Positions 1 through 12,442 are shown, counted from the first letter of the stretch. The stretch: 64,000 nt of DNA from Mycoplasma todarodis (GCF_004335995.1 NZ_PSZP01000001.1:26311-90310), one strand, 5' to 3'. The notes: a model not told the origin generated them from the letters alone. Made by a program: numbers and translations.

Positions 1-149
1 CATCATTGTCAACAGTTAGTTTTTTTTCATAAATAACCTTATTTTTTTAATGCTACTGCTGTGTTTTTTTTATTTAAAACAGCGAATTTTGTTCTACATA
101 TAAATATTCGGTTATATTTTCTTTTTTATGAATTTCCCAAAATTAAACA

Positions 150-178
150 TTGTGTTATTATTGTTTTACCTATATACT
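150..178 (+). promoter_or_regulatory. Promoter of the tandem-repeat surface protein
   Basis: TTGTGT at 150-155 and TATACT at 173-178 are separated by 17 bases and lie about 125 bases upstream of the ATG at 304. The remainder of 1-303 shows no supported gene. Confidence 0.45.
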
Positions 179-303
179 AAAACATTCACTAAATACCCAA
201 TAAAGTCTTGCTCTGATTAAATGAAAAAATGTGTCTTATATCAGCATTTTTTAAATTGTCTGACTTTCTGGCTGGATATTTAGGGAAAAGAAAGAGAGAG
301 AAA

Positions 304-2922
304 ATGAAAACAAAAAATAAAAAAATAGTTAAATTTGCAGCCCTTTCTACTTTACCTTTAGCAGTAACCATTGGCGGAACTATTGCTATCGGTCAAACAA
401 CAGAGGAAAAAACCATCAATTTGCCCGAATTAGATTTACAAAGTAACTCATTGCATACTTATTCAGCACCAGCAGCAACAGCAACCCAAAAATATTATGT
501 AGGAATTAAAGATGAAAAAACTTTAACAACTCCGGATGATCCAAATGCTAAAGATGTGAATCCCACTCCTACAAAAGAATACTCAAACGTTTATAAATGA
601 AATGTTGATCAAGGCGCACACTTTAGTGAAACTTTTACAGGTGAGGAATGATTAGCACTTGGTCTTAATGGTATCCATGTTAAATGAAAAGGATTGCACT
701 ACGATGACTCCAACGGAAACGTGTTAACTTCTGATCTTAAATTTGTTAGACATAATACTAAAGAAGAGTTTAAATTAACGGGTGATAAAAAAAGCTTCCC
801 AAGACAAGGTGGGGGAGATTGAATCGCTCGTTTTAAAGATGATGAATTCCTAAAAGTAAGTAGGCAATTTGCCTTACATCCAAAAGAAAAATTCACACTT
901 AATGGCTACTATAAAGTTGACATCAATGATCAAAGACAATCAAACTCTTGAGTTGAGCTTTCAGTTAAATCAAGATACTCTTTAAACTTTTATGCGCCTA
1001 AGGCCGTTCAAAATGATAAATTCTTTGATGTAAATAGTCTAATTAGATTACCTTATAGAGAAACTGTTATTGTTCACAAAAGAGATACAAAAGCAACTGA
1101 AACTTTAAAATATGATAAAGATGGTTTTTATAAACCTTTAGATATAAGTAATGTTGCAAGTGTTGAAGTTTTTTATGAAAAAATAACAGGGAAAGACGGT
1201 AAGGGTAAAGTCATAACAGCAAAAGAATATTATGATCCTGCTTTCGCTGGTGTTGCAACCAAAAGAGAGAAAGTTACTTACAACTTTTATCGTGGTGTAA
1301 CAAATGCAACTTTCGCATCAACTATCAAAAACCCAACAACAACTACATCAAAAGATGGACAAGTTACATTTGATGTTTCTAACTATGATCCACTTAAAAT
1401 GAAAATAGAGTTAGCACCCGGTTCAAAAGGGACTCTTAAAATGGTTAACGATAAAGCTGTTGTTAGTGGATTAGCCAGTGGTGAATCTGCTCAAATTCAA
1501 GCAGTTTTAAAAACAGATCCTTATGATAATAGAATGAATACTTGAACTCCAGCTAAGAGTTGATCATCAAATGCATTGAAACCCCTTATCTCTAAAGCTG
1601 TTTCAGTATCACAAAAATCTATTGTAGGTTTAACAAAACCAACTATTAGTGGTTCAACTGAAAAGAAACCAACAAATAAAACTACAAAGGACGGAACAAG
1701 AACATTTAAGATAGCTGGTTTCGATCCTAAAAAGATGACAATTGCTCTTGCGAAGGGTTCTAAGGGAACACTTACAATAGATAAGAATGGTAATGCCGTT
1801 GTTACTGGATTAGCTAATGGAGATGAAGTTCAGATTGAAATCGAACCTAGAACAGGTGAAGTATGAGTTGATGGTACTACAACACCAATCAAGTCCAAAA
1901 AAGAAAAAACAATCCAAACTTTCTCGGGTCTAACTAAACCAACTTTCAAAGCTACCGTTAAACAACCAACTCTTGATACAACAAAAGATGGAGAAGTAAC
2001 TTTTGATGTTTCTAACTATGATCCTAAAAAGATGAAAATCCAACTTACAAAAGGTTCTAACGGAACTCTAAAAGTAGTTAACGGGAAAGTTGTTGTTAGT
2101 GGATTAAAAAATGGAGATAAAGCACAAATTGAAGTTGTTCTTAATCCAGGTGAAAAATGAGATGATAAATCTACAACTCCTATTCAATCAACAGTTAAAG
2201 ATATTGTACAAACTTACAAAGGATTAACTAAACCTACAATTAAAGCAACAATCAAGAAACCATCAACTAGTTCAACTAAAGATGGTGAAGCAACATTTGA
2301 CATCACTAACTATGATCCTAAAAAGATGAAAATCAAACTTGCTAAAGGTTCACATGGAACTCTTAAAGTAGTTAATGGTAAAGCTATTGTTAGTGGATTA
2401 AAAAATGGTGAAACTGCTCAAATCGAAGTAGTTGCAAATAAAGGTTCAATTTTCTCTGATGGTTCAAAAACTGTTACTTCTAATAAAGAAGACATCAAAC
2501 AAACCCATGTGGGACTTGATAAACCTTCTATTACACAAAAGATTAAGAAACCTTCTTCGAAGGATACCAAAGATGGTGAAGTAGAATTCGTCGTTAAAAA
2601 CTTTGACCCTAAGAAGATGCATGTAAAACTTGCTAAGGGCGCAAAAGGTAAACTTAAAATTGTTGGTAATAAAATATTTGTTACTGGTTTAGGTGATGGA
2701 GATGAAACACAAATCGAAGTTATTCCAAACGACCATAAAGTATTAAAAGATGGAAGTCTTCACCCTATCAAATCACAAAAAGTTAATACAAAAGCAGATT
2801 CAAAAACTAATTGATGACTTACTCTTCTTTCTGGACTAGCTGGTATGAGTGTTATTGCTCTTATTATCACAGTAATCCGTAAGAGTAAAGATGACGAAGA
2901 AGATAATAAAAACAACGCATAA
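304..2922 (+). CDS. Large surface protein with five tandem ~95-residue repeats
   Basis: 872 residues when TGA is read as Trp; an AAAGAGAGAG ribosome site sits just before the ATG. Residues ~1-30 form a Lys-rich N-terminus plus hydrophobic signal segment. Residues ~30-330 are a unique domain. Five repeats follow (roughly bases 1290-2790), each with a TKDG start, a YDPKKM block, a GTLKVVNGK block and a SGLKNG block. The C-terminus has one membrane helix and a short charged tail (KSKDDEED), so the protein is anchored at both ends or, after signal cleavage, only by the C-terminus. The repeat design resembles variable surface adhesins of mycoplasmas, but no function is proven. It converges on the next gene and shares a terminator with it. 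Confidence 0.85.
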
Positions 2923-2938
2923 TAATGCGTGTTTTTTT
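2915..2938. terminator. Bidirectional terminator between two convergent surface genes
   Basis: ACGCAT-AATA-ATGCGT, a perfect 6-bp hairpin, is followed by GTTTTTTT on the plus strand and has an A-rich left flank that gives a U tract on the minus strand. Confidence 0.7.
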
Positions 2939-4616
2939 ATTTCTGTTTTCTATTTTTTCTTTTAAATATGAAGATTATTCCACCTAACAATATAAGCCCT
3001 CCAAGAACTGAAGAAACTCCAATGATTATTCATTTTGTTTTATGTCCTTTTTTATGATTTTCTAAATCAGCAGTATGTCTAAGGTTACCTAAATTAGTGA
3101 TAGGTACTTTTTTAATAACTGGTTTCTTTGTAACAACATCCTTTGTTACAGGTTTCTTAACTACAGGTTTCGCAACACTCTTACCATTAGTGTGTTGATT
3201 TGTTGATTTGGGAGTTGTTTTCTTTGCTGTGGGTTTCTTAACTACAGGTTTCTTTTTAACAACGGGTTTTGGAGCAGGTTTACCCACTAATATTGCTTCA
3301 ACCACAGTTGTTATTGTTGCAGTTTGCAATTCTATATGAAGTGTTATCTTACTTGTTTTTAAATCTCCAACAGCACTTATCTTTGTAACTTCTGAATAGT
3401 TTAATCCTGGTGCAATTACACCTGTATATTGTCTTAGAGATAATCTATCTTTTATTTCACTTGCAATATCCACAACTGATTTTGTACCTTGATTTTGAAT
3501 TGGTAAATTATCAAAAGATTTTTCCATGAATTCTTTATTCTTTTTAATCACTTCTGAGAAATCCAATTTCTTAATAGGTTGATCAAATGCACCAACGTAT
3601 ATTTCGCCATTAGCTTGTGTAATGAATCCACCCGCAACTTTAGTTCCATCAATTGGCTTTAGACCATCGTAATCTAATCTCATTAATCCATGTTCGTATG
3701 TACCAACAAACGTTGTTCCACTAATAGTTTTCATAAAACCATCAGTAACATCTTCAATATCGAAAGTATTTAGATTTTCACCTTTAAGTTTCATCAATCC
3801 ACTACCATTTGTTCCAACAAATATATCTCCATCAGACTTACCAATAAACCCTTTCGATAAATCAGTTCCATCAATCTTTTTCATTATGTTTGTTTTAGGA
3901 TCTAAAATCATCAATCCCGATGCAGCTCCAATATAGATTTTTCCATCAATCTTTTTTATGAATCCATCAGCCATATTTATTTGTTTATTAAATCTTAATC
4001 TACCTACATCTATCGGGTTAAGTTGACCAGTTTTTTCATCTAAAATCATTAATCCTTTATTTGTTGTTCCTACATAAACAACACCATCAATTTCTTCAAT
4101 AAACCCTTTTTCAACATCAATAACTTTTCCATTTTTATTTACTGGTCTTAATATGTTTTGTTTGTCTAAAATCATCAATCCTTTTGATTGAGTTCCAACA
4201 TAAATTGTTCCATTAATTTCTTTCATGAAACCATCACGCATACTTGTGGTTTTATCAAGAGAACCATTCTCATCATGAGCAAAATATTCTAAAGTATTTC
4301 CTTTCAATACTTTAAGACCTTGCATAAAAGTTCCTACATAAGTCTTGTTGTTGATAGACTCCATAAATCCATGTAAACCAAGTGCTCCAAATTGTTTTCC
4401 TTTTGGTTTGATAAATGCATTTACCAATTTAGGGTTTTCTGTTGGTATTGAGTTTAAATAATATGCATTTTTAAGAGAGTTAGTTTGTTGACTCTCAAAT
4501 ATATTTAATTTTGACCTTGCTCCATTTGATTGAGCAGTTGTTGCGATCATCGTTGTTGGAATAACAACAGATGACACAACACCTATAGACATGGCGATTC
4601 TTTTGGCTTTTTTCAT
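2937..4616 (-). CDS. Propeller-like repeat surface protein (YVGT repeats)
   Basis: 559 residues. The start chosen is the Met of MKKAKR because AAGGAGA lies seven bases upstream; seven more residues are open upstream without such a site. Residues ~4-28 are a signal anchor. About nine ~35-residue repeats follow, with the pattern GFM-EI-GT-YVGT and GLM-L, like two-component-regulator beta-propeller blades. Then come a unique ~90-residue domain, a Lys/Pro/Thr-rich stalk (PVVKKKPVVKKPTAKKT) and a C-terminal membrane helix followed by a KRKNRKQK tail. The likely role is surface-exposed binding or adhesion. A second protein with the same repeats is at 48938-50341. Confidence 0.8.
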
Positions 4617-5012
4617 TTCTCTATTCTCCTTGTTCAATGATTTTCCTCAAACCCATTTTGTTTTTTTAAAAACATTTGGCGTAAATGTATTTTGAAGATT
4701 AATTTAGCATCTTTATTTATAAAATTAATTACATTAAGATACCTTAAATCAATATTAACATAAAGACTAATTTTATTAAAAACCTTGATTTTATGCACCT
4801 TTTAGAGAGTTTTGCTTAACCCATTAATTTATTTTTACTATATTGAAATGTGTTGTTTTTACAATTGTTAATATTGGTTGGTATCGGTAAGTATTTTCAC
4901 TGTTTAATGCATTTCATAATGACTGATTTACCTCTTATTCATATACTTAAATAACGTTCTATATCAAAAGGTTATTTTTTTCTAAACATCACTTTTTTAT
5001 CAAAATTAGGTA
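4617..5012. other. Intergenic region without recognised gene
   Basis: About 400 bases of AT-rich sequence between the YVGT protein start and the next terminator. Stops in all frames; no hairpin with a T tract and no RNA gene was recognised. Confidence 0.5.
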
Positions 5013-5043
5013 ATAAAAAATACCCACATAATTGTTGGTATTT
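5013..5043 (-). terminator. Terminator of the 355-residue unknown gene
   Basis: AAATACC at 5018-5024 pairs with GGTATTT at 5037-5043; the minus-strand transcript then runs into a U-rich tract. Confidence 0.65.
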
Positions 5044-5048
5044 ACCTA

Positions 5049-6116
5049 TTATTTACTTATTTTTGATACTTGTTTTTCTGCTTCTTTGATATGTTTTTCA
5101 TCTTGATAAATCAATACTTTTGAATTACTTTCAATTAATGCCTTTGCATTTCAAACGTCAGCAATTCTTGAATTTTCTTTTAAAACATCAAAGACAAATA
5201 TATCTTCTTTACTGTAATAATTAGAAGCTTCGAAAAGTAAAAATAATCCTTTTTGATATTCTTCCTCTTCTTTGTTTGGAACTTCTTTTTCTTCAATATA
5301 TTCTTTTTGTTTTTGTTTGATTAATTCAGCATTTTTATAAATAGTTTCATTCTTTATTTTAGTAATATCATTTTCAAAGAATATAGAGTTTTCTTCTTTG
5401 TTTTGTTCTCCTGAAGTTGTAGCGTCTACAAAGAATAGAATTCCGATATTTGAAGCAATTGGCATGAATGTATATTTAGTAGAACCATTTTGATTTTTCT
5501 CTTTAAAATTTATTGATTCTTGAAGTAATAATTTTGGTTCATCAAATTTAAATATCAACATTCTCGTTTGGATAGTTTCTCAGACCTTCATAAGAGCTTG
5601 AGTTTTATCGGTAACATTTCTTTTTGTTCATTCATCTCATTCAGCATCATTCCCAGAAAGATCTTCAACCTTCATTTCAAAAGGATTGGGTTCCATTGAA
5701 CCATAATAGTCTTTTTGGACGCTAATTGAGCCCGTTTTAGTAAATTGCTTGAAGTATTTCAATATAGATGTTAATTGAGCTTCTTGTGAGTCCTTTTTAT
5801 CACTTGATTCAACTCCTAAAAGTAATGAGAAGAATTTTAACGTAACTGCTTCTTGTCTTGTTAGTTTAATCTTTTCATTCTCATTAGTTTCTTGAACTAT
5901 TTTATTCACGACTTGAAGACCTTGTTGTTCTAGTGTAATTATGTCTTTTTTCACTTCTTGATTGTAAGCATCTAATCTACTTTCATCATTAATATCATTG
6001 ATATCAAAAGTTCCACCTTCATTGGCTTGATATCTCTCTCATTTTATTGTGTTATTGATTGCAAAATTCTTAATGAATGAATTCTGTAATAAGTTATTAT
6101 TTTTGTTATTTTTCAT
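5049..6116 (-). CDS. Unknown protein, 355 residues
   Basis: One continuous frame when TGA is Trp. The start is an ATG with no ribosome site, but TATAAT on the minus strand (6128-6123) is followed by exactly six bases and the ATG, so the mRNA is probably leaderless. The protein is soluble and charged, with no signal peptide or membrane helix. The N-terminus is Asn-rich (KNNKNNN) and there is an acidic, Glu-rich stretch around residue 260. No family was recognised. It has its own terminator and a separate terminator precedes it, so it looks monocistronic. Confidence 0.7.
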
Positions 6117-6185
6117 ACATCAATTATATTGATTAATAGTTCGTATAAACTTTATTATTATCTAACATTGATATTTAAGTAAATA

Positions 6186-6213
6186 AAAAAACACCAATCA
6201 AAGAGGTGTTTTG
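6186..6213 (-). terminator. Terminator of the four-helix membrane protein
   Basis: AAAACACC (6188-6195) pairs with GGTGTTTT (6205-6212) around a 9-base loop; a U tract follows on the minus strand. Confidence 0.75.
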
Positions 6214-6221
6214 TATAAGTA

Positions 6222-6761
6222 TTATTTTTGTTCTTCAGAATTTTCATCTTGAGTGTTATTTTTGATTTGTTCTGCTAACTTTTCGTTTCGTTTTATTAGT
6301 CTCATTATTTTTGTTAGTGAAATTGCGTAGAATGCAATTACACCAGAGATAATAAGAGAGACCATAACTCATGCTGTAACTTTAGTTCTAGTAGAATGTA
6401 TTGCCGCTTTTGCAATATCGCCACTATTTGTTTCACTAGCTACTCTTATTAATCCAAGAAGGAAGAATAAGGCGATAGCTCCAATGAAAATGGAAACAAA
6501 GATACATTGAATTTTTAAACCGTATCCCGGACTTAATTTATTTATAGAAACACATTCTACAATTATTAAGATAAGAAGAACTACTGAGGATGCATAGATT
6601 GCAAATATAAATAATCCAAGAACCATTCTTACATCTTCGTTTATTGGTGATCATATTGTTATTGTATTAATTACAAAGTAACTAGAAGCAATAACTAGCA
6701 ATGCAATAAAGAAAGATTTTAACTTTGACAACTTTCTATTCATAAAATTAATTTGAAACAT
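6222..6761 (-). CDS. Membrane protein with four predicted helices, 179 residues
   Basis: GGAGGT lies a few bases before the ATG. Hydrophobic segments at roughly residues 16-36, 45-68, 80-103 and 130-150; the C-terminus is charged (EKLAEQIKNN, then Gln/Glu-rich). No motif identifies a transporter or enzyme. Small multi-helix membrane proteins of this kind recur through the window (11312, 15289, 37695, 48432). Function unknown. Confidence 0.7.
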
Positions 6762-6885
6762 TTTTCTACCTCCAAGTGAATTATATTAACATTATATTCT
6801 TTTAATTGTGTTTGCCAAGTAAATGTCTTCACTCTTGTTCTTGTAAATTTTATTGTTCACATTAATCCAAACATACATTAAGGTG

Positions 6886-7530
6886 CTATAACTCTTCATT
6901 TTCTTCTTCAAGGATTTTTTCTATAAACTCAAAATATTTATTAGAAGCTTGTTTAAAAGTTTCTTTTTTAATCCCTAGTGGTTTAAGTTCCTCATAGAAT
7001 TCTTCGAAAACTTCATGATTCTCCATTATCATTTGCGCTTCATAAAGGACGGCTTCATCTTGTAATTCTGAAACGGCATTTATAACAAAATCTGAAATAG
7101 TATTAATGTGATTATGCTCAATTGAATCTCAATGTTCAATAAACATATCCATTGAATTCAATCTCATTATTGAAGGAGGGATAAATTGAACATTCTTAGT
7201 TCAATACCTTTGCCCTTCCCCAATTAAAGTAAGTCCAGGAATTGTTTTCCTCACCCTTCATTCACTTGCTTGTTCAAAATCACCATTGTAGGTTATGGAT
7301 GGACCATTATATTTAGTTTTAAAACTAATGGGCAATAGTGCCAATGTTCCCCTTTTCTTTTCTAATAAAAGATAAGTTCTCATTTTATGTTTTTTAGATA
7401 ATTTTATTGTTCGCTTTATCATGAATGGCAATCCATTCATGAATGCTCAAAAACCGCTTTTATTTAAAAGTTCAACTCATTCATCAGTTTCAGTATTGTG
7501 TCCATATACAATTGCCCTCATATGAGACAT
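6886..7530 (-). CDS. Unknown soluble protein, 214 residues
   Basis: The frame from MSHMRAIVYGHN to ENEEL is continuous with TGA as Trp. No ribosome site is present; TATAAA lies seven bases before the ATG, as in the leaderless genes of this window. No signal peptide or membrane helix. The middle is basic and hydrophobic (a KKHKMRTYLLLEKK block) and the C-terminal third is acidic and helical. No catalytic motif or family was recognised. Confidence 0.6.
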
Positions 7531-7675
7531 TATACACTTTATAAAGAAGCTGAAATCAGCAATATACCAAAGTAAATAACGCTATTAATAAACGTTATAT
7601 ATCAACACTAAAGGTATCCTCTTCATTCGACTATCCTATGTTGATTTTTATTTTTAAAATTAAGAAAATAATAAA

Positions 7676-7759
7676 ATGATAATCAGCAACACATTGGTAG
7701 TTGCACCAATTTCCCTTGTAATATCATGTAGTTCAACCAAAACAAAAATACTTAGATAA
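7676..7759 (+). pseudogene. Lipoprotein signal-peptide remnant
   Basis: Encodes MIISNTLVVAPISLVISC and a few more residues, then stops after 27 residues. The hydrophobic core and ISC lipobox match the start of the intact lipoproteins here (compare the VAPIALPIVIAVSC segment of the gene at 12657-13508). The next ~100 bases have stops in all plus frames. It looks like the surviving 5' end of a deleted lipoprotein gene. Confidence 0.5.
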
Positions 7760-7871
7760 GAAAAGGGTATTGAACCTTCATAAAAAGAAATCAAAAAATA
7801 AGGTGAAAAACTTAACTCCAATTAACTTTGAAGATTATTTTATAGTTTTAAATACTCAATAAAAAAATACA

Positions 7872-8105
7872 TTATTGGGTAAATGTGTGTGTTATTGCAA
7901 ATTTCATTAATTGCCTCTTCTTATGCTTTGGAAGTGTTTTACTATAATTTGCCCCAATTGCAGGACTAAATACCAATGTAATCATTTCTATTATAGGAGT
8001 TAGTGCAGGGTTGATTCCATAGACAAGCTCATTATCATAAATATCGCTTCAACATTTTGAGGTTTTTCTTTTTTTATTGGAAAGGGTGTTACAAAATACT
8101 TTCAT
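7872..8105 (-). CDS. Possible small protein, 77 residues
   Basis: An ATG-initiated frame that is open only when its one TGA is read as Trp. It starts with a basic N-terminus (KVFCNTLSNKKRKTSK), then CWSDIYDN, a hydrophobic middle (PIIEMITLVFSPAIG) and a basic tail. Neither a ribosome site nor a clear -10 box precedes it, so it may be a fragment of an older gene. No family recognised. Confidence 0.3.
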
Positions 8106-8155
8106 ATCGAAAGTGGTTTTGGGCGATTACCTTATTGCCTTTAATTGGTCGCATG

Positions 8156-8165
8156 TGTGTATAAT
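8156..8165 (+). promoter_or_regulatory. -10 region of the 971-residue NTPase gene (TGTGTATAAT)
   Basis: TGTG followed directly by TATAAT, 27 bases upstream of the ATG. The same ten bases occur at 14251 and 40372, each before a gene. Confidence 0.55.
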
Positions 8166-8192
8166 ACATTAATTAAAAGGAGAGTAATTAGA

Positions 8193-11108
8193 ATGAAATC
8201 AAAAATAAATTTTAAAGAATGAAAAGAGAAAAGGAAAAACTCTAAAAAAAATAAAAAAATAAAAAAGAGGGTTACTTTAAATTATGAATACCAAAATAAT
8301 TTTTTAACCGAAAATAAACTATCGGAAAATATTGAAGGCGCTAAAGAAGAAATAACACAAAGAAAATTGGATGAAACAAAACTAAAAAATGTTGAAGATA
8401 TTATAAAAGCGTTGAATAATAAAAAAAATATATTCATCATAGGTGAAAATGGAGTCGGAAAAAGCACGGTTGCCAAAATGGGAATCTCATGATCTGAAAG
8501 TTTTAGGAATTTTTCCACTAATTTTTTTCTATTATTACTGTTTCCAGCATATTACATTACACACTTCTTTTCAAGAAAAAATAGTGCAAAAATAAAAAAT
8601 GCAATTTTATCCAGGAGACAAAAAACTATTAGACTAAATTTTTGAAATTTATTCTCTTTGAAAAATCTAGATGATTATCCATCAAATGAAAAAAATATTT
8701 TTACGGTGGGAATTGATGAGGATAAAAAAAGAAAAAAATACAGATCTTATGACAGCGAAGGTCAAATAACTCATTTGTATATCAAAAAAATGATTTGAGG
8801 CACCATTATCAATGCCTTAAAACCAAAAAGAAAACAAATTGATTTAGAAAGAATTCTAAGAGAAGAAAATTTCGAAGAAGGTTGCAAAACCTCTCACATG
8901 CTATCCAAAACAATTGGTTTTATATTGTTCGCCTCTTCTTTACTTTTAGCTATACCAGTCATCCTTTTTTATGCACTTAATGGATTTGATATGGATACAA
9001 TTCAAGCAAGTAGTGATAAATCTAATTGAGTTAAAGCATTAATTTCAGGTGCAATAGATATACCCTTAACTATATTGATGTATTATTTCAAAAAGTGACT
9101 GGATGGCTCTAAAACTAAAAATATAAATGATTTTTTAGTTGACCAAAGTAATAATATTTTCATTGCCCATTCTTTGGAAAAGAAAAGTCGTTTTAAAGTG
9201 ATAACTATACACTTAGAGGATTTAGATAGATTGAATGAGTGACTGAATAGTGATGGAGTTAAAAGAACAAATGTTATATTCTCAATTCTTGAAAATATCA
9301 ACCTTCTTTACAACGCAAATAACGTAAGATTTGTAATAGAAATAGACCTTTTAATTTGAGGAATTCTAAATCAAGAATTGAAGAATAAAGACGGTGAATT
9401 AAAAGACAGAAATTCTTCTAAAGATTTCGGGACTAAATTAATACCAAATTCAACATTTATAAATAATGTAAATGCTAATTCTTTGCAAAACGCAATAAAA
9501 CCTGGTTTGCGAGATAAAATAAAAACATACTGACCAGATGATTCAGAAAAGTTTTTTAGTGATGCAAACTTAAATTTTATCTTAAAAAATATTTCGGAAA
9601 AAACAATAAAAGAAGTTCACAACGATAGAGATTTAATAAAGGGTTGAAGACAGGTGAATAAAACCATCCCTGGCATCAAAGATTTTATTTGTGATTTCTT
9701 ACCATTCTTAGTCAAAAATAACTTATCGACAATAAGTAATAATCAAGAAATAATAAGATATTATAGTTTTAAAAATAATGCAAGAGAATTTGAAGTGAAA
9801 AATCTACTAAGAAATAAAGTGGTAAGCTCTACCCCTCTTATATTAGAAGAATTAAAAATTCTAGTTTTAAATAATAAGTCTTCTCTAAGAGAGGTTGGTG
9901 ATGATTTCACTAATTCAAGAACAGAAATAGAAACATTAACAATTAGGATGTTAGAAGATATTAGGCAAAATTTCCTTTCTTCATTTGAATTAACAAAATA
10001 TATAATTATTTTAAAAATGTCAATTATATCAATATATAATAATTTTCTCTTCTTTTCAAAAAACAAACCATTTGTTAAATTGGAAACGAATGATAATAAA
10101 GATGTGTTACAAGAAGAACCTAAATTTCAAATTGAAGATGACAACACCTTCAACAATTCATTAGACACTTTCACCGAAACTATAAACGCCTCTATAGAAT
10201 CCCTTGAAAAAGAGTCATCAAAAAATAAAGAACTTGATTCATACCAAAATAGAAATTTATCGCGAAAACTTAAACTATTAAAGGAATGAGAAGAAGCTTT
10301 GGACAAAATTAAAAAAGAACTAAATATTGTAACCTTCTTTAAAAGTGATAAAGATGGACTACGCGAACCCAAAATACAAGAAATACTTCTAATTAATAAT
10401 GAAACTTTCATGGAAACTTCTTTCATCTCTAACATGCTCTTCTTTATTATTAACGACGCATCGGCCTTTAATGATTTATCCAACAATCCAATTACTAACT
10501 TTGTGAATGAAGTTAAAAAAATAAGTTCAAAATACCCATTAGAAATCGGCCCTTATAGAACAACTGCTTCAAACACTCATTACACAAAACTCCTTAGAAG
10601 TATTTATCATTCGTTAATTTGAAGTAACGACAGGGAAATAAGACGACAAGAAATTAAAGTGGAAAAACTGAATGAATGAATCAGTTTAAAACAAAATATT
10701 TTAGATCATGAAATTTCTGAAATTTATGAATTCATTAATTCAAATAATTGAGGCAATAGCATTGAACTTAAAAAGAATATTAAAAAGCAAAAAGATTTAA
10801 TGAATGAATTTTTAGATAGTAAATCAGCATCAAATTTAAACACTATAGATCAAACTATTTTTAACCAAGGGAAAAAAGCGATTATTGAACATGCACTAAT
10901 ATTTTATTCTTTTGAATTCCCTACAATTGATTGATTAAAGTTGTACCACAAGGAAGCAAAAGAAGTGTTTAAAAATATCTTATTCCAAAGTGAGGAAATA
11001 AGGTACCGTTTAAAAAGAGATTTAGAAGAAAGTGGTTATGATTATGAAAAATCAAATAGTTTAGTTCGTTTATTTATGGATGATTTCAATGAAGGTTCAA
11101 AAAATTAA
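8193..11108 (+). CDS. Large membrane-anchored KAP-type P-loop NTPase
   Basis: 971 residues; AAAAGGAGAG lies upstream of the ATG. Walker A GENGVGKST is at residues 84-92. Hydrophobic segments at about 109-128, 240-260 and 280-296 separate it from Walker B and the KAP signature HLEDLDR (342-346 = EDLDR). This membrane insertion between Walker A and B is typical of the KAP NTPase family, whose members occur in defence systems and membrane-linked signalling. The ~600-residue C-terminal part is charged and helical, with no recognised domain. Function is inferred only from family and from its position at the edge of the island. Confidence 0.75.
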
Positions 11109-11276
11109 AGTTGCAATTACAAGTAATTTTAATTAGTTCTTACTAAATACATCATTCGAAAATCCATTCAAAATATATGTGCAAGGGCACTTATAAACAT
11201 TGAAACATCGCCCCTCTTTATATAATTTATCAATGTTTGCAGTCATCAAGCAATAAGGTTACTAGCATTTCCCATT

Positions 11277-11305
11277 TTGACTTATACCTTCAAAAGTTTT
11301 ATAAT
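11277..11305 (+). promoter_or_regulatory. Canonical promoter giving a leaderless mRNA
   Basis: TTGACT (11277-11282), a 17-base spacer and TATAAT (11300-11305). Six bases later comes the ATG at 11312, so the start codon falls at the expected transcription start. Confidence 0.75.
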
Positions 11306-11311
11306 TTATAT

Positions 11312-11641
11312 ATGAGTGAACAAATAACAAAATTTAGAAAACTAACAAAAATCTTCCTTGGAGTTGAGATATTCTTATTAGTTCTTTTTCAGGTAATGAT
11401 GATTGTTTTCATAGCTAAGGTTTTCCCAGGGATTAAGTTATGAATCGGGATCGCCATCGGAGTTACAGGTGTATATGTATTTGGATGAGGAATCTTCACA
11501 TGTACTATGTTATTAAGAAAGGTCAAGGATGAAAACTTTGATCGTAAAATAATTAAACAGGTCAACATAATTGTTTGAATATCACTAAATAGATCAATGT
11601 GATATTTAGCACTTAAATTGAAGAAAATAAAACAAGGCTAG
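11312..11641 (+). CDS. Small membrane protein with two helices, 109 residues
   Basis: Begins MSEQITKFRK directly behind a canonical promoter (leaderless). Two hydrophobic segments (~16-42 and ~46-66) are followed by a conserved basic tail with KVKDENFDRKII and an IIVWISLN block. The stop codon lies inside its terminator. A decayed relative with the same tail (KVKDKEFNSKII) is at 13602-13860. Function unknown. Confidence 0.65.
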
Positions 11642-11657
11642 TTCCTTGTTTTATTTT
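11624..11657. terminator. Strong bidirectional terminator
   Basis: A perfect 14-bp stem: AAAATAAAACAAGG at 11624-11637, six-base loop, CCTTGTTTTATTTT at 11644-11657. It serves the membrane protein at left and the convergent lipoprotein gene. Confidence 0.8.
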
Positions 11658-11671
11658 CTTAGTTTCGCATA

Positions 11672-12442
11672 TTATCTACGTGTTCTACTTCTTCATTCAT
11701 CTCAAATTGTTGTATTGATTATTTTTCTAGCCTTATTAGCGTAAATCCCTATTTTCGCATCTATATCATCAACTTCCTCAAGTAATTTAGAATATGTGTC
11801 ATTTCTAAGTTTTCAAAGTTCCAAGTTATCTCTTTTTAATTGTGCTTTTTTATATTTTTTTAAATATTTCTTATATTCTGAACTTTCCATTTTATCAATC
11901 AATGATAAACGAACATTTTTCAATTTGTCCAAAGTTTCACTCAATAAGGAACCATTACCTATTTCAAATTTGTATGATGAATTATTTGATCAATGGAAAG
12001 TTATACTTCTGATCCCAACTCTTTCATCCATCGCTTGTAAAAATGATTTTTCATATTCAGTGGCTCACTTAGTAATATCAAATTCAATTTTAATGTCCTG
12101 TGTTGTGCTTGCTATTTTAGCACTTTCAGTGTCTCTTAATCTTATAAATTCAACCAAACTAATGCTATGTTTGAACTTTCTTCTATCAAGTTCTGCCAGA
12201 TTTCTTAGTGTACTATTGCTTCCACTTATTAAAATCGCTTGAACAACAGAACTTATATATTGCGAATCATTTCTTACTGTATCTGTTTCAAGATCTATAT
12301 CTTTATCTCTTTTGACTTCCTTCACTTTTGTTTGAAGTTTGCTTATATCTCCACATGAAATAACTGTAGCAATTGGTAAAGCTACAATAGCAGCAGATGA
12401 AAGTGTTCCCAACGCTATCCTTTTTTTAGTTTTAGTTAACAT
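11672..12442 (-). CDS. Lipoprotein, 256 residues
   Basis: Starts MLTKTKKRIALG with an AGGAGA site about ten bases upstream. The hydrophobic signal ends in a VISC|G lipobox near residue 31, so the protein should be lipidated and exposed outside the membrane. The mature part is strongly charged, with KLQTKVKEVKRDKD near its start and a helical Lys/Glu-rich C-terminal third ending in RSRTRR. No conserved domain was recognised. Confidence 0.75.
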
